From Takakia lepidozioides (Eukaryota; Streptophyta; Takakiopsida; Takakiales; Takakiaceae), in NCBI GenBank assembly GCA_030704615.1, contig CM060731.1, positions 52,663,241 to 52,700,000 of the forward strand: a DNA stretch of 36,760 bases, in the 5' to 3' direction. The notes under the pieces were generated by a model, which was not told the origin of the DNA, did not search any database, and was given only the letters and a program-made list of their open reading frames with translations. Below, piece after piece: positions 20,853 through 29,855 of the stretch. Made by a program: the position numbers and the translations under genes. How positions within the stretch are numbered: the stretch's first letter is position 1; each line of letters begins with the position of its first letter.

Positions 20853-22000
20853 TGCAGGATGGAAATCCGGCGCCGGATTTCCATCCTGCAGGTAATTCGG
20901 AGCGCAGCAGGATGGAAATTCAGCGCCGAATTTCCATCCTGCAAGGTAGGGCGGCGCACGAAATTTCCCTCACGCAGGTAATTCGGAAGCGGATGGATGC
21001 AAATCCGGCGCCGGATTTCCATCCGCGAAGGTAGGGCGGCGCGCCAAATTTCCCTCACGCAGGTAATTCAGAAGCGGATGGATGGAAATCCGGCGCCGGA
21101 TTTCCATCCGCGCAGGTAGGGCGGCGCTCCAAATTTCCCTGACACAGGTAATTCCGAAGCGGATGGATGGAAATCCGGCACGGAATTTCCATCGAGCAGG
21201 TAAGTGGAATTCCTTGCGAATGGAAATTCGGCGCCGAATATCCATACGCCAGCGATCCGACTTACCTGCTGGATGGAAATTCGGCGCCGGATTTCCATCC
21301 ATCCGGGACTCCACTTACCTGCTTGATGGAAATTCTGCGCCGGATTTCCATCCATCCGGGATTCCACTTACCTACTGGATGGAAATTCGGCGCCGAATCT
21401 CAATCCAGGGGATGCTCTCTGTCGAACACGTGCCGGCCTCTACGCCCGAGGCGACTTCATTCGGGCGTCCCCTGTTGGATATTCGGTGCCGAATTTCCGT
21501 CCGGGGGTTGAAATGTGACGGCGAGGTGCCGGCCTCTCCCCCCTCCCCGACTGCATCCGAACCGCCCCGGATGGAAATTCGGCGCCGAATCTCCATCCAG
21601 GGGATGTTCTCTATCACACACTCGCCGGCCTCTGCGCCCGAGGCGACTTCATCCGGGCTTCCCCTGTTGTATATTCGGTGCCGAATTTCCGTCCGGGGGT
21701 TGTAATGTGAGGGCCAGATGGCGGCCTTTCCCCCGAGCCGACTACATCCGAAAGGCCTCGGATGGAAATTCGGCGCCGTTTTTCCATCCGCGTAGGTTTT
21801 TATGTCGGCCAGTTTTCGGCCTGACCCCCCGACAGGACTTCCTTTGCGGGGATCCGAATGGAAATTCGGCGCTGAATTTCCGTCCGGGGGATATTCTCTG
21901 TCGGACAGGTGCCGGCATCTCTGCCCCAGACGACTTCATCCGTGCGCCCCTGTTGGATATTGGGTGCCGAATTTCCATTCGGGGGGTAGTAATGTGACGG
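20853..22000. repeat. Array of about 15 palindromes centred on GGCGCC
   Basis: The unit is a near-perfect palindrome with half-site GGATGGAAATTCGGC followed by its mirror. The clearest copy, 20853-20890, is a perfect 38-bp palindrome (half-site TGCAGGATGGAAATCCGGC). Others centre near 20923, 21009, 21095, 21230, 21286, 21340, 21392, 21490, 21584, 21680, 21775, 21870 and 21968. The left part (20853-21370) has linkers with GGTAGGGCGGCGC and TTTCCCTCACGCAGGTAATTC. The right part (21377-22000) forms higher-order units of about 192 bp that alternate strong GGCGCC and weaker GGTGCC palindromes. Frames reading MEIRRRISI through the array are a by-product. Confidence 0.92.
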
Positions 22001-22144
22001 CACGGTGCCGGCTTCTCCGGGGCCTTCAGCCGTCATCATCCATCCGGCCCCCCACTTTCTGACTGCATACCGTTGGCAGTTATTGCGCAAAGACCAGGGC
22101 CGCATTCCGGAGACAAGGTTCATTAACACTCTGACTGTGGATTT

Positions 22145-24240
22145 TTGAGATGTTGGCTCCCTGGATTTGGATCAAGCTTCGTCGCTCGGACAAATCGGCA
22201 CCGCATTCCTTCCCATCGCTGCATCCCCCTTCTACCAGGGAGCTTCCCCGCACGCCATCCTGGCAGTCTTGTGTGCACATCTCCATGGCGGGAAAACCCG
22301 AGCGCTATAGTGTACTGCCCTCCTCACGAGCATAGAGCTTCATTTCCGTGCAGAGGGGACATCTGCCGAGTGATGGAGAAATATCTGTGCGTTCGATACC
22401 ACCTGAAACCGGGGTCGGTTTTTTTGGAGGAGGAAAGGAAGGACTCACACGGCCTTGTTGTCGAGAGTATTGTTGTGCTCCACGATGATTTCGGCGATGG
22501 CAGGGAATGGCGAGTTCCACCATCGGACAACGTCATATACAGGGCTGTTGGGGACTTCATTTGCCCGCCAAATGCACCTTCTATCCTTGCGCCTTCCACG
22601 AAACAATCAGCGAATCAGAGAGTGGCTACCTCAAAGAGAGAAGTCCGCAACGAAGTAAATCCAGAGCCGAACCCATCCATGAAGACGAGCGAGAACCGGG
22701 TGGTTCACAACCTGTCCGACTCAGACGAGGTCATGGAAGTTCCGAGGTCGTCTTGGAGATCAGGCAAGTCCTCAATGGACGTCAGTGGAGGAGGGAGTCA
22801 TATTCCCAGCACGACCACCGCAGTTCGGTCTATTCTTGAAATTCTACGAGGGCTTCACCTGGAGGGACACCGGTCGGAGCTGGCCGGTCTGGACTACAGC
22901 AAGTTCGCAATTAAATCGGTTACATGCCTTCCCGCCGACGTCGACGGTAATATCTTCTTTGAGTTCCCTCCTCGGGCGGACTACTCGAGGGCGTCCGGAA
23001 TGTTGACAGATATGGATAGAAAACATGACGGTCATCCTTGGTGCATTACCAAAACCACCAGCATGAAGATGCTCGATGGTGTGCGGGTGCGCTACGTTGT
23101 TTGTGCGGCGCGTTGCGGTGTTTCTCCCCAACTTGCTTCCACTTTAAATCCAGAGGTCACAGGAACGAAACCGATTGGACAGGCACAGCTCATCAACCAT
23201 TTCGAGCTCAGGAGAAGGTTCCGAACTCCACATTTAAGTGTGCGCATTACAAAGAACCACCACACTGCATGTCTGTTTGTAATGCCAAGCAGTTCTATGT
23301 GTTGCACCATTTTCCTGACCTCACCCGAGCTTGCATACACGTTGGTTCCCATTGTCACAAATTGGCGAGGGGGAACTCGCGGGAGGTTGCCCACGAGGCA
23401 GAGCAGCTCGTTCAGGAGGAGGTTAAGTTGAGACCGGGTGCCAAACCCAAACAGATACAGCTCCAAGCCGCCCATAAGATGGCATTGGCCAGAATTATGT
23501 CGGAAGACGGCTCCGATAGAGTTCCTCTCGATGAGAAGGAAATGGAGGCATTGCTGGAGTCGGTGTCCCACGTATGTTCACCGAATGTCCGAAAAACATT
23601 GTCTCATGCAAACAGAAAATTGGGCGTGGCTCGGATATGCACTCCATTCTGGAGGTGAAGCGACGATGTGGATATGACTACATTCATGGAAGTAGGTTTC
23701 CAGGACAAGGGACTGAGGCAGATCGTTGTTCGTATTCAAAATGTCCACGTGTGGACCTGGCAGCGGCATCGAATTGGTCGACAGGATGACGAGTGGGGAC
23801 TTGTCAAATAGTTGGGTCATGTTCGACCATATCAAGCGAATTACAAATCACCAGTGGGTGACAATGGGTGCACATGTCTAGACACCCACTGCAGGATAGG
23901 AGCTAATGACAATTGCTATTTGTGAGATGAAAGGAGAGGACACACAATCGGAGATGCTTCTTTGGAGGGAAAAAAACGAACAGATGGCCAAGGCGGATTG
24001 GGGGCCCCCTCCCAATTTCCGTGGTTTCATGGCGGAACAACGCACAAGCAAATTGGGGCTGCCATCCGACGGGTGGTGTACGGGCAAGTCCCAATGTTCC
24101 CATGGAAGGCATAGGACGAGATTTGTGGGTTCCATTTTTGCAGAGCCTTTCGCAGTACACAACCAGGCTCGTGGTGCCAGTTTCAGAGAGGAGCACCGTT
24201 CCATGTGCCTTGCGTGAAGCGCGCTCCAACCTTGGATGAT
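22145..24240 (+). pseudogene. Decayed transposase, probably MULE-like, cut by the gap region
   Basis: The first frame (22145-23110; a likelier start is ATG at 22373, MEKYLCVRYHLKPG) changes to another near 23110, which has a Cys/His-rich part (FKCAHYKEPPHCMSVC, HVGSHCH) and then LRPGAKPKQIQLQAAHK, a pattern common before the catalytic core of MULE/FAR1-type transposases. After stops at 23658 and about 23810, further blocks occur: VMFDHIKRITNHQWVTMGAH, MTIAICEMKGEDTQSEMLLW (23906), and NFRGFMAEQ shifting to AQANWG, PNVPMEGIGRDLW and LQSLSQYTTRLVV to about 24237. DDE-core proteins of this group have comparable Asp-containing blocks. The class assignment is from pattern memory. At least three frame changes make it non-functional. 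Confidence 0.5.
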
Positions 24241-24333
24241 GCAAGAGACATAGGTGGAATGCTATACGGGCTGGTGGACATCGTCAGGGCTGTAAGGAAA
24301 TAGACAAGGGGGAGCATGAGTCAAGTTGGCTAG

Positions 24334-24833
24334 NNNNNNNNNNNNNNNNNNNNNNNNNNNNNNNNNNNNNNNNNNNNNNNNNNNNNNNNNNNNNNNNNNN
24401 NNNNNNNNNNNNNNNNNNNNNNNNNNNNNNNNNNNNNNNNNNNNNNNNNNNNNNNNNNNNNNNNNNNNNNNNNNNNNNNNNNNNNNNNNNNNNNNNNNNN
24501 NNNNNNNNNNNNNNNNNNNNNNNNNNNNNNNNNNNNNNNNNNNNNNNNNNNNNNNNNNNNNNNNNNNNNNNNNNNNNNNNNNNNNNNNNNNNNNNNNNNN
24601 NNNNNNNNNNNNNNNNNNNNNNNNNNNNNNNNNNNNNNNNNNNNNNNNNNNNNNNNNNNNNNNNNNNNNNNNNNNNNNNNNNNNNNNNNNNNNNNNNNNN
24701 NNNNNNNNNNNNNNNNNNNNNNNNNNNNNNNNNNNNNNNNNNNNNNNNNNNNNNNNNNNNNNNNNNNNNNNNNNNNNNNNNNNNNNNNNNNNNNNNNNNN
24801 NNNNNNNNNNNNNNNNNNNNNNNNNNNNNNNNN
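24334..24833. other. Assembly gap of exactly 500 N
   Basis: A round-number N run is usually a placeholder, so its true size is unknown. The 5' LTR, leader and first part of gag of copy B, and the remainder of the integrase target into which B inserted, are absent from the window and could lie here. Neighbouring features across the gap should not be treated as linked at a known distance. Frames of X residues across the gap are artefacts. Confidence 0.98.
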
Positions 24834-24849
24834 ACATTGTGAGGAAGGG

Positions 24850-25320
24850 TGTAGGTGTGCAAAGTGCCAGAATGAAGGCATACCACTACAGAATGCCACA
24901 TGAAGGAGAAACACTGTACTATCTGTAAAAATGGATAACCATTCTCCTGAGAATTGTTACTACAACAGATGACAAGCTGCCCAGAGAACCTAGGTCAAGT
25001 GAGGGTGCATCAGGGCAACCCCAGCCAAGAAGAACAATGATCAGGACCACTATGGTAGGTCCTGGTGTTATAACAATGGCATGGAAGGAAGAGGTAATTC
25101 AAGAGGGAAGTACCAAGTAAATTCAGAGGCAACTATCAGGGTAATCCGAGGGGAATTACCAGCTCCGGGAATCAGGATTATAGCAATAATCCAGACCAGA
25201 CCAGGGCGGGACCCAATGGTGAAGAGCTATGTTACTATTGTAATCAGCCAGGACATCGCAAGGCAGCTGTTTTTCATTCTGGTAAACACCAAATGAGATG
25301 AGAGCTCCTGTGAATGAGGC
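24850..25320 (+). pseudogene. gag: Gag nucleocapsid end of copy B, decayed
   Basis: Three zinc-knuckle remnants occur in several frames. CAKCQNEG near 24857 lacks the His and last Cys. CTICKNG near 24915, followed after a frame slip by HSPENCYY, is a broken CX2CX4HX4C. CYYCNQPGHRKAA near 25228 has lost the last Cys. A Gly/Asn/Arg-rich linker (MEGRGNSRGKYQ) lies between. Such knuckles bind the element's RNA during packaging. The rest of gag is in or beyond the gap. Confidence 0.65.
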
Positions 25321-25829
25321 CCAGTGGTGGCAGCTCACCTGGTTAGCCATGTGTTGTACCAGAAGTAGTACAATGATATAACAAGAAGTAAAGCTAAACT
25401 ATACCCTCCAGTAGAAGAGGAAGAAGATGAGCTGGAAGTCAATGATATGCCCAAAGAGGAAAACTTGGAAGGATGAGAAGGAACTGCACAAGAAGTGGCA
25501 GATACTATAAGGAAATGGCAAAGAGTATACTGATATTCCTGTGCAGATTCCTTCTGATTCCGGATGAGAAAAAGAGGAGAGTGAGGAAGAAAGGAGAAAA
25601 GAAGATGCAGACATGCAAAGTAATGAAGAGACTTGGCTGAAGTAATATGTCAGACCAAGCAGAAATTACCATTGGACAGCTATTAGCTGTGGCACCTTAT
25701 TGTAGGCACAGGCTGTATCAGGCAATCAATCGAATTGCCCAGAAACAGGAAACACAGACCTGAACAGCAAGGTGACCAGTTTTTTTTTGATAATGTCAGC
25801 CGAAGGGCGAGAACCAGTCATGGACTTTT
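25321..25829 (+). other. Gag-pol linker region, no intact frame
   Basis: Purine-rich sequence with Glu/Lys-rich codons in alternating frames (EEEEDELEVNDMPKEEN around 25420). It fits a decayed acidic linker between gag and protease. No separate gene is seen. Confidence 0.4.
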
Positions 25830-26260
25830 GATGATTCTATGCCAGTAATCCAATTGAGAATTGGAAGCACAGAACTAACTGATGTACTGATAGATGGTGT
25901 TCTGGAGTAAATATCATGACAGACCAATTAAGGAAGAAGCTTGGTCTAAGTAACATGAAACCAGCCCCATTTACAGTAACAATGGCAGATCAAAGAAGTG
26001 TACAGCCATTGGGATTAATAAGAGGAGTTAAGATACAGATACAGAAATGATCTTTCTGATCACAGTAACTGTATTAAAAATGGATGAAGTCATGGAGGCT
26101 TATCCTATTATTGGGACGTCCGTGGCTGAAACAGGCCAGGGTATTCCATGACTGGAATTCTCAGTTACTAACTGTGCATAATGGGATGCACGAGATACAA
26201 AATTACCACAAAGAATCTAGTAGATTACCTGCTACAAGAAGACCTCGAGGAGTCAGAGAG
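25830..26260 (+). pseudogene. Retropepsin of copy B, broken in the active site
   Basis: IQLRIGSTELTDVLIDG (about 25848-25900) leads to the catalytic Asp-Gly. The following frame is then shifted and SGVNIMTDQLRKKLGLS appears in the next phase, with APFTVTMADQRSVQPLG after it. The C-terminal flap and helix ILGRPWL-type motif appears as LLLGRPWLKQARVFHDWNS (about 26105-26160). Stops and a shift between Asp-Gly and Gly-Val mean that no active protease is made. The DG-x-SG form of the active site is the variant seen in several plant gypsy lineages. Confidence 0.7.
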
Positions 26261-26739
26261 TATGACTGGAGGGGAGGACTGGATGAGGAGCAGGAAGCTA
26301 CCCTATTTGCTGCACACCCAGAGTGGGAGCAAGTTGCAGAGATGCGGCTGGAAAGCCTAAGTTGTTTTGAGGATTATCTGCTGTGGTGTAGTGACAGCAA
26401 CACCAACGGAGAAGAAACCAGCATTTACCCATCACATTTCTATGAAGAAAGAGAAGGAAATAGAAATCCTAGAAGAACCAGCCACTGTGAGCTTACAGGA
26501 TGAAGTGGTGACTGGTTGGACAATCACAGCTGATGAGCAGGTGAGAGAAGTAAATGTGGGAACTCGCATAGGGGAACCGACAAGGATGGTGAAAGTAGGA
26601 GGCTGATTTGGAGCCGGAATTCTTCGAAGAAGCTAAAGCTTCTTCATCAAATACAGAGATGTATTGGCTTGGAGCTATGAGGATCTAAAAGGGATACCAC
26701 CTGAACGTCTGTCAGCATAAAATTGAACTGGAACCATGG

Positions 26740-27918
26740 TCAGTGCCAATCAAACAGGCGAGGTATAGAATGAATCCCAACTACGCACAGAAGTTGGAGA
26801 AGAGATAAGAAGTTGGCTGAGGCTAAGTTTATATACCCAATAGAGTATTACAACTTGGTTGTCACCCATTGTTATAGTTCCCAAGAAGAATGGCAACTAA
26901 GAGTATGTGTGAACTATAAGAAGCTGAATGCTTGTACGAAGAAAGATCCTTTCCCTTTGCCATTCACAGAAGCAGTATTAGACACTGTGGCAGGCCATGA
27001 GATGTACTCATTCATGGATGCTTCAGTGGTTATAATCAAGTGCAAGTGGCAGAAGAAGACCAAGGGAAAACAGCTTTCATCACAGACTGGGGGGCTTATG
27101 CATACAAAGTCATGCCCTTTGGACTTTGTAATGCACCAGCGACCTTTCAGAGAGTGATAAGTGAATCTTTTCAAGAGTATCTGGATGATTTCATGCAGGT
27201 GTTTTTTGGATGATTTCAGTGTGTACAGCTCTAAGAATGAGCACTTGCATAAATTGGAGTTATGCCTGGCCAGATGCAGGATGAGAGGTCTGGGCTTGAA
27301 TCCAGAGAAGTGTACTTTCTGTGTGAACTCAGGGGTGCTTCTGGGACACATAGTGTGTAAGAAGGGACTTCTTGTGGATCCCAGGAAGACAGAGTCCATT
27401 AAAGTCTCTCCACCACCAGTGAATGTTAAGAGTTTAAGGAGATTCCTTGGGCAAACCAGTTATTACAGAAGATTTGTCAAAAGGTATGCACAAATAGCAG
27501 CACCATTGAGCAAGCTTCTGAAGAAAGATGCAGTGTTTGCATGGACAGCTGAATGTCAACAGGCGTTTGAGGAACTTACACTGTCAGTAACAACTACACC
27601 TGTGCTGATTAACCCTCACTGGCATGTAGTATTTCATGTTCACTGCGATGCATCAGGAGAAGCATTGGGAGCGGTGTTAGCCCAGAATGTTACAGGGAAT
27701 ATAGATTCACCTGTGTACTATGCTAGCCGGTTGATGAACAGTGCTGAGAGGAACTATAGCACAACGGAAAGAGAAGCATTGGCAATGATCTATGCAGTGA
27801 AGAAATTCAGGCATTACCTATTGGGAAGAAAGTTTATGTTTTATGTGGATCACCAGGCTCTGATATATCTGGTGAACAAACCTTTGATAAGTGGAAGATA
27901 GCGAGGTGGTTAATAATC
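26740..27918 (+). pseudogene. Reverse transcriptase and RNase H of copy B, frameshifted
   Basis: Blocks in order: ARYRMNPNYAQKLE (about 26760); LRVCVNYKKLNACTKKDPFP (26900); MYSFMDAS (27003), the usual catalytic Asp block, with the following GYNQ shifted out of frame; MPFGLCNAPATFQRV in another frame (about 27112); FLDDFSVYS (about 27207), the YXDD box with Phe for Tyr; then NPEKCTFCV, the thumb FLGQTSYYRRFVK, and RNase H with HCDASGEALGAVLAQ, STTEREALAM and YVDHQALIY. The frame breaks near 27050, 27160 and 27900. The 27161-27901 part alone is long and open. It would copy RNA to DNA if whole; this copy cannot. Confidence 0.85.
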
Positions 27919-29850
27919 TTGCATGAGTTTGAGTTCGAGGTTATTTACAAGCCTGGCCGTTTGCATCTTGTGGCAGATCATTTGTCACGACTAACAACAG
28001 GAGAGGCCGCCACAGGAGTGGACGATCAGTTACCTGATGCGAGTTTATTTGTAATGGAGGTGCAAGGAAGTGCAGATGAATGGTTAGATTGGCAATGGCC
28101 AATCAGATACTACCTTGCTCATGGTCAGTGCCCACCTAGTTATGGTAAGGAGCAAAGGAAAAGAATTGCTATCAGAGCTTTACCTTATACTATGGTAGGA
28201 AGCAGAATGTATAAGTTAGGACCTGATGGAGTACTAAAACGATGCTTGTACCACCATGAAGTAAATAAAGTCTTGGAGGAAGTTCATAAAGGAGTGGCTG
28301 GAGGTCATTTTGGAGAAGAGACTACCAGTAGAAAGATACTACTCGCAGGATACTGGTGGCCTACGTTGTTCAAAGATGTACATGAGTATTGTCAGAAGTG
28401 TGATGAATGTCAGAGGCTAGGACCTTTGCAGAGATCTGGAAGAATGGCCTTGCATCCTACAATGCCTACGGAACCATTTCAGAAATGGGGACTAGACTTT
28501 GTTGGACCAATTAATCCACCATCCAAGAATACACGAAACAGGTACATAATTACAGCCACTGATTATACTACAAAGTGGGTGGAAGCTAAAGCTTTGAGGG
28601 ACAACACAGCCAAGTCCACAGCAAGGTTCCTGTACGAGAACATACTTACACGATTTGGATGTCCCTTAGAATTTATCAGTGATCAAGGAAGTCACTTCAT
28701 GAATGAGACCATTGAGTTATTGACTAAAGAGTTTATGATTGTGCATAGAAAGAGTACAACATATTACCCACAGGGTAATGGACAGGCAGAGGCTACCAAC
28801 AAAATACTATGTACTATCTTGGCTAAGATAGTCAATGCAAACAGAACGGATTGGGATACAAAGCTGCTGACAGCTTTGTGGTCATACAGGACTTCATATA
28901 AAGTCACCACTAAGTATACACCATTCCAATTAGTTTATGGTATGGAAGCCTTACTTCCAGTGGAATTCCTGTTACCTACCATGAGAACAGAGTGGGGAAA
29001 AAGAATGGAATTGCAAGACTCCATCAAGGTCAGGAAACATGAATTATACCATGTGGAAGAAGTACGTGCTGATGCAGCTGATAATATGACCAGAATTCAG
29101 ATGAAGCGAAAGGAACAGTTTGATAAAGGCAAATTAAAGACTTTTAAGACGGGGGATTTGGTTTTATGGTTGCAGAAGAAAGGAAAGATTCAAGCTTCTA
29201 AGCTTAAATCACCATGGAAAGGACCTTATGTCATACAAAAGATGTATGATAACAACACAGCCATGTTACAAACCATTAACAAGGAAATGCTGGGAAGAGT
29301 CAATGCAAATAAGTTGAAGGGGTACAGTGGTATCCATGACAAACCCCTGCAACATGATTTGCATGTTGAACCGCAAGAGCAGTCACGGGCTGCACCAGTG
29401 TTACGAACGGAGTATGGAACACTTGTCGCTAGGCCCAGTATATATGACCGGGTGGGCAAAACAAACGTGACACAGCCTATCACAGCCCATCAAGGCGTGA
29501 CACAGCCTATCACAGCCCATCACGACGTGACACAGCCAACCACAGCCCAGCAAGGCGCACCACAGCCTATCACAGCCCATCACGGCGTGACACAGCCTAT
29601 CACAGCCCATCACGACGTGACACAGCCAACCACAGCCCAGCAAGGCGCAACACAGCTTACCACAGCCCGTCACGACGTGACACAGCCTATCACAGCCCGT
29701 CACGACGTGACACAGCCAACTACAACCCAGCAAGGCGTGACACAGCCTATCACAACCTACCGCAGCGTGTCACAGCCTATCACAGCTTACCACAGTGCAA
29801 CACAGCCTATCACAGCTCAAGACAGCCTACTAAAGTTACACGATCCATAG
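27919..29850 (+). CDS. RNase H end and integrase of copy B, intact frame
   Basis: 643 codons. FEVIYKPGRLHLVADHLSRL closes RNase H. The H2C2 zinc-binding domain (HKGVAGGH ... CQKCDEC, residues about 122-163) precedes the catalytic core, with Asp 193 (GLDFVG), Asp 255 (ISDQGSHF) and Glu 291 (GQAEATNK), a DX35E spacing. The GPY/F-type module SPWKGPYVIQ is near residue 434. This enzyme joins the element's DNA to the genome. From about residue 515 the frame enters the minisatellite and reads VTQPITAHH-type repeats, a tail no normal integrase has, ending with TAG at 29848. The true start is upstream in the broken pol, one base out of frame; the listed start is only the first in-frame Met. Confidence 0.9.
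   Translation: MHEFEFEVIYKPGRLHLVADHLSRLTTGEAATGVDDQLPDASLFVMEVQGSADEWLDWQWPIRYYLAHGQCPPSYGKEQRKRIAIRALPYTMVGSRMYKLGPDGVLKRCLYHHEVNKVLEEVHKGVAGGHFGEETTSRKILLAGYWWPTLFKDVHEYCQKCDECQRLGPLQRSGRMALHPTMPTEPFQKWGLDFVGPINPPSKNTRNRYIITATDYTTKWVEAKALRDNTAKSTARFLYENILTRFGCPLEFISDQGSHFMNETIELLTKEFMIVHRKSTTYYPQGNGQAEATNKILCTILAKIVNANRTDWDTKLLTALWSYRTSYKVTTKYTPFQLVYGMEALLPVEFLLPTMRTEWGKRMELQDSIKVRKHELYHVEEVRADAADNMTRIQMKRKEQFDKGKLKTFKTGDLVLWLQKKGKIQASKLKSPWKGPYVIQKMYDNNTAMLQTINKEMLGRVNANKLKGYSGIHDKPLQHDLHVEPQEQSRAAPVLRTEYGTLVARPSIYDRVGKTNVTQPITAHQGVTQPITAHHDVTQPTTAQQGAPQPITAHHGVTQPITAHHDVTQPTTAQQGATQLTTARHDVTQPITARHDVTQPTTTQQGVTQPITTYRSVSQPITAYHSATQPITAQDSLLKLHDP
29466..29830 (+). repeat. CACAGCC minisatellite between pol and ORF3 (copy B)
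   Basis: About 14 units of CACAGCC(TAT/AAC)CACAGCCC(A/G)(T/G)CA joined by (A/C)GGCGTGA or CGACGTGA linkers, with alternating unit types that suggest a higher-order unit near 58 bp. In the pol frame it reads VTQPITAHH; in the -1 frame it reads RDTAYHSPS. I followed both frames across the array and found no stop in either until the TAG at 29848 in the pol frame. Confidence 0.92.
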
Positions 29851-29855
29851 AATCA

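Noticed and set aside
20853-22000. CRISPR-like or coding interpretation of the repeated GGATGGAAATTCGGCGCC units
   Set aside because: The spacers are themselves repeated, the units are palindromic and vary, and the setting is eukaryotic. Frames reading MEIRRRISI on both strands follow from the palindrome and are not a protein family.
24262-24928. Long frames made of unknown residues over the N run
   Set aside because: They consist of gap placeholders and carry no coding information.
29401-29733. Minus-strand Cys-rich frames (GCDRLCHVVTGCDRL) across the minisatellites, also at 8581-8829 and 34037-34363
   Set aside because: They are antisense readings of CACAGCC repeats, with no start context and no neighbours. 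Array length alone makes all frames open.
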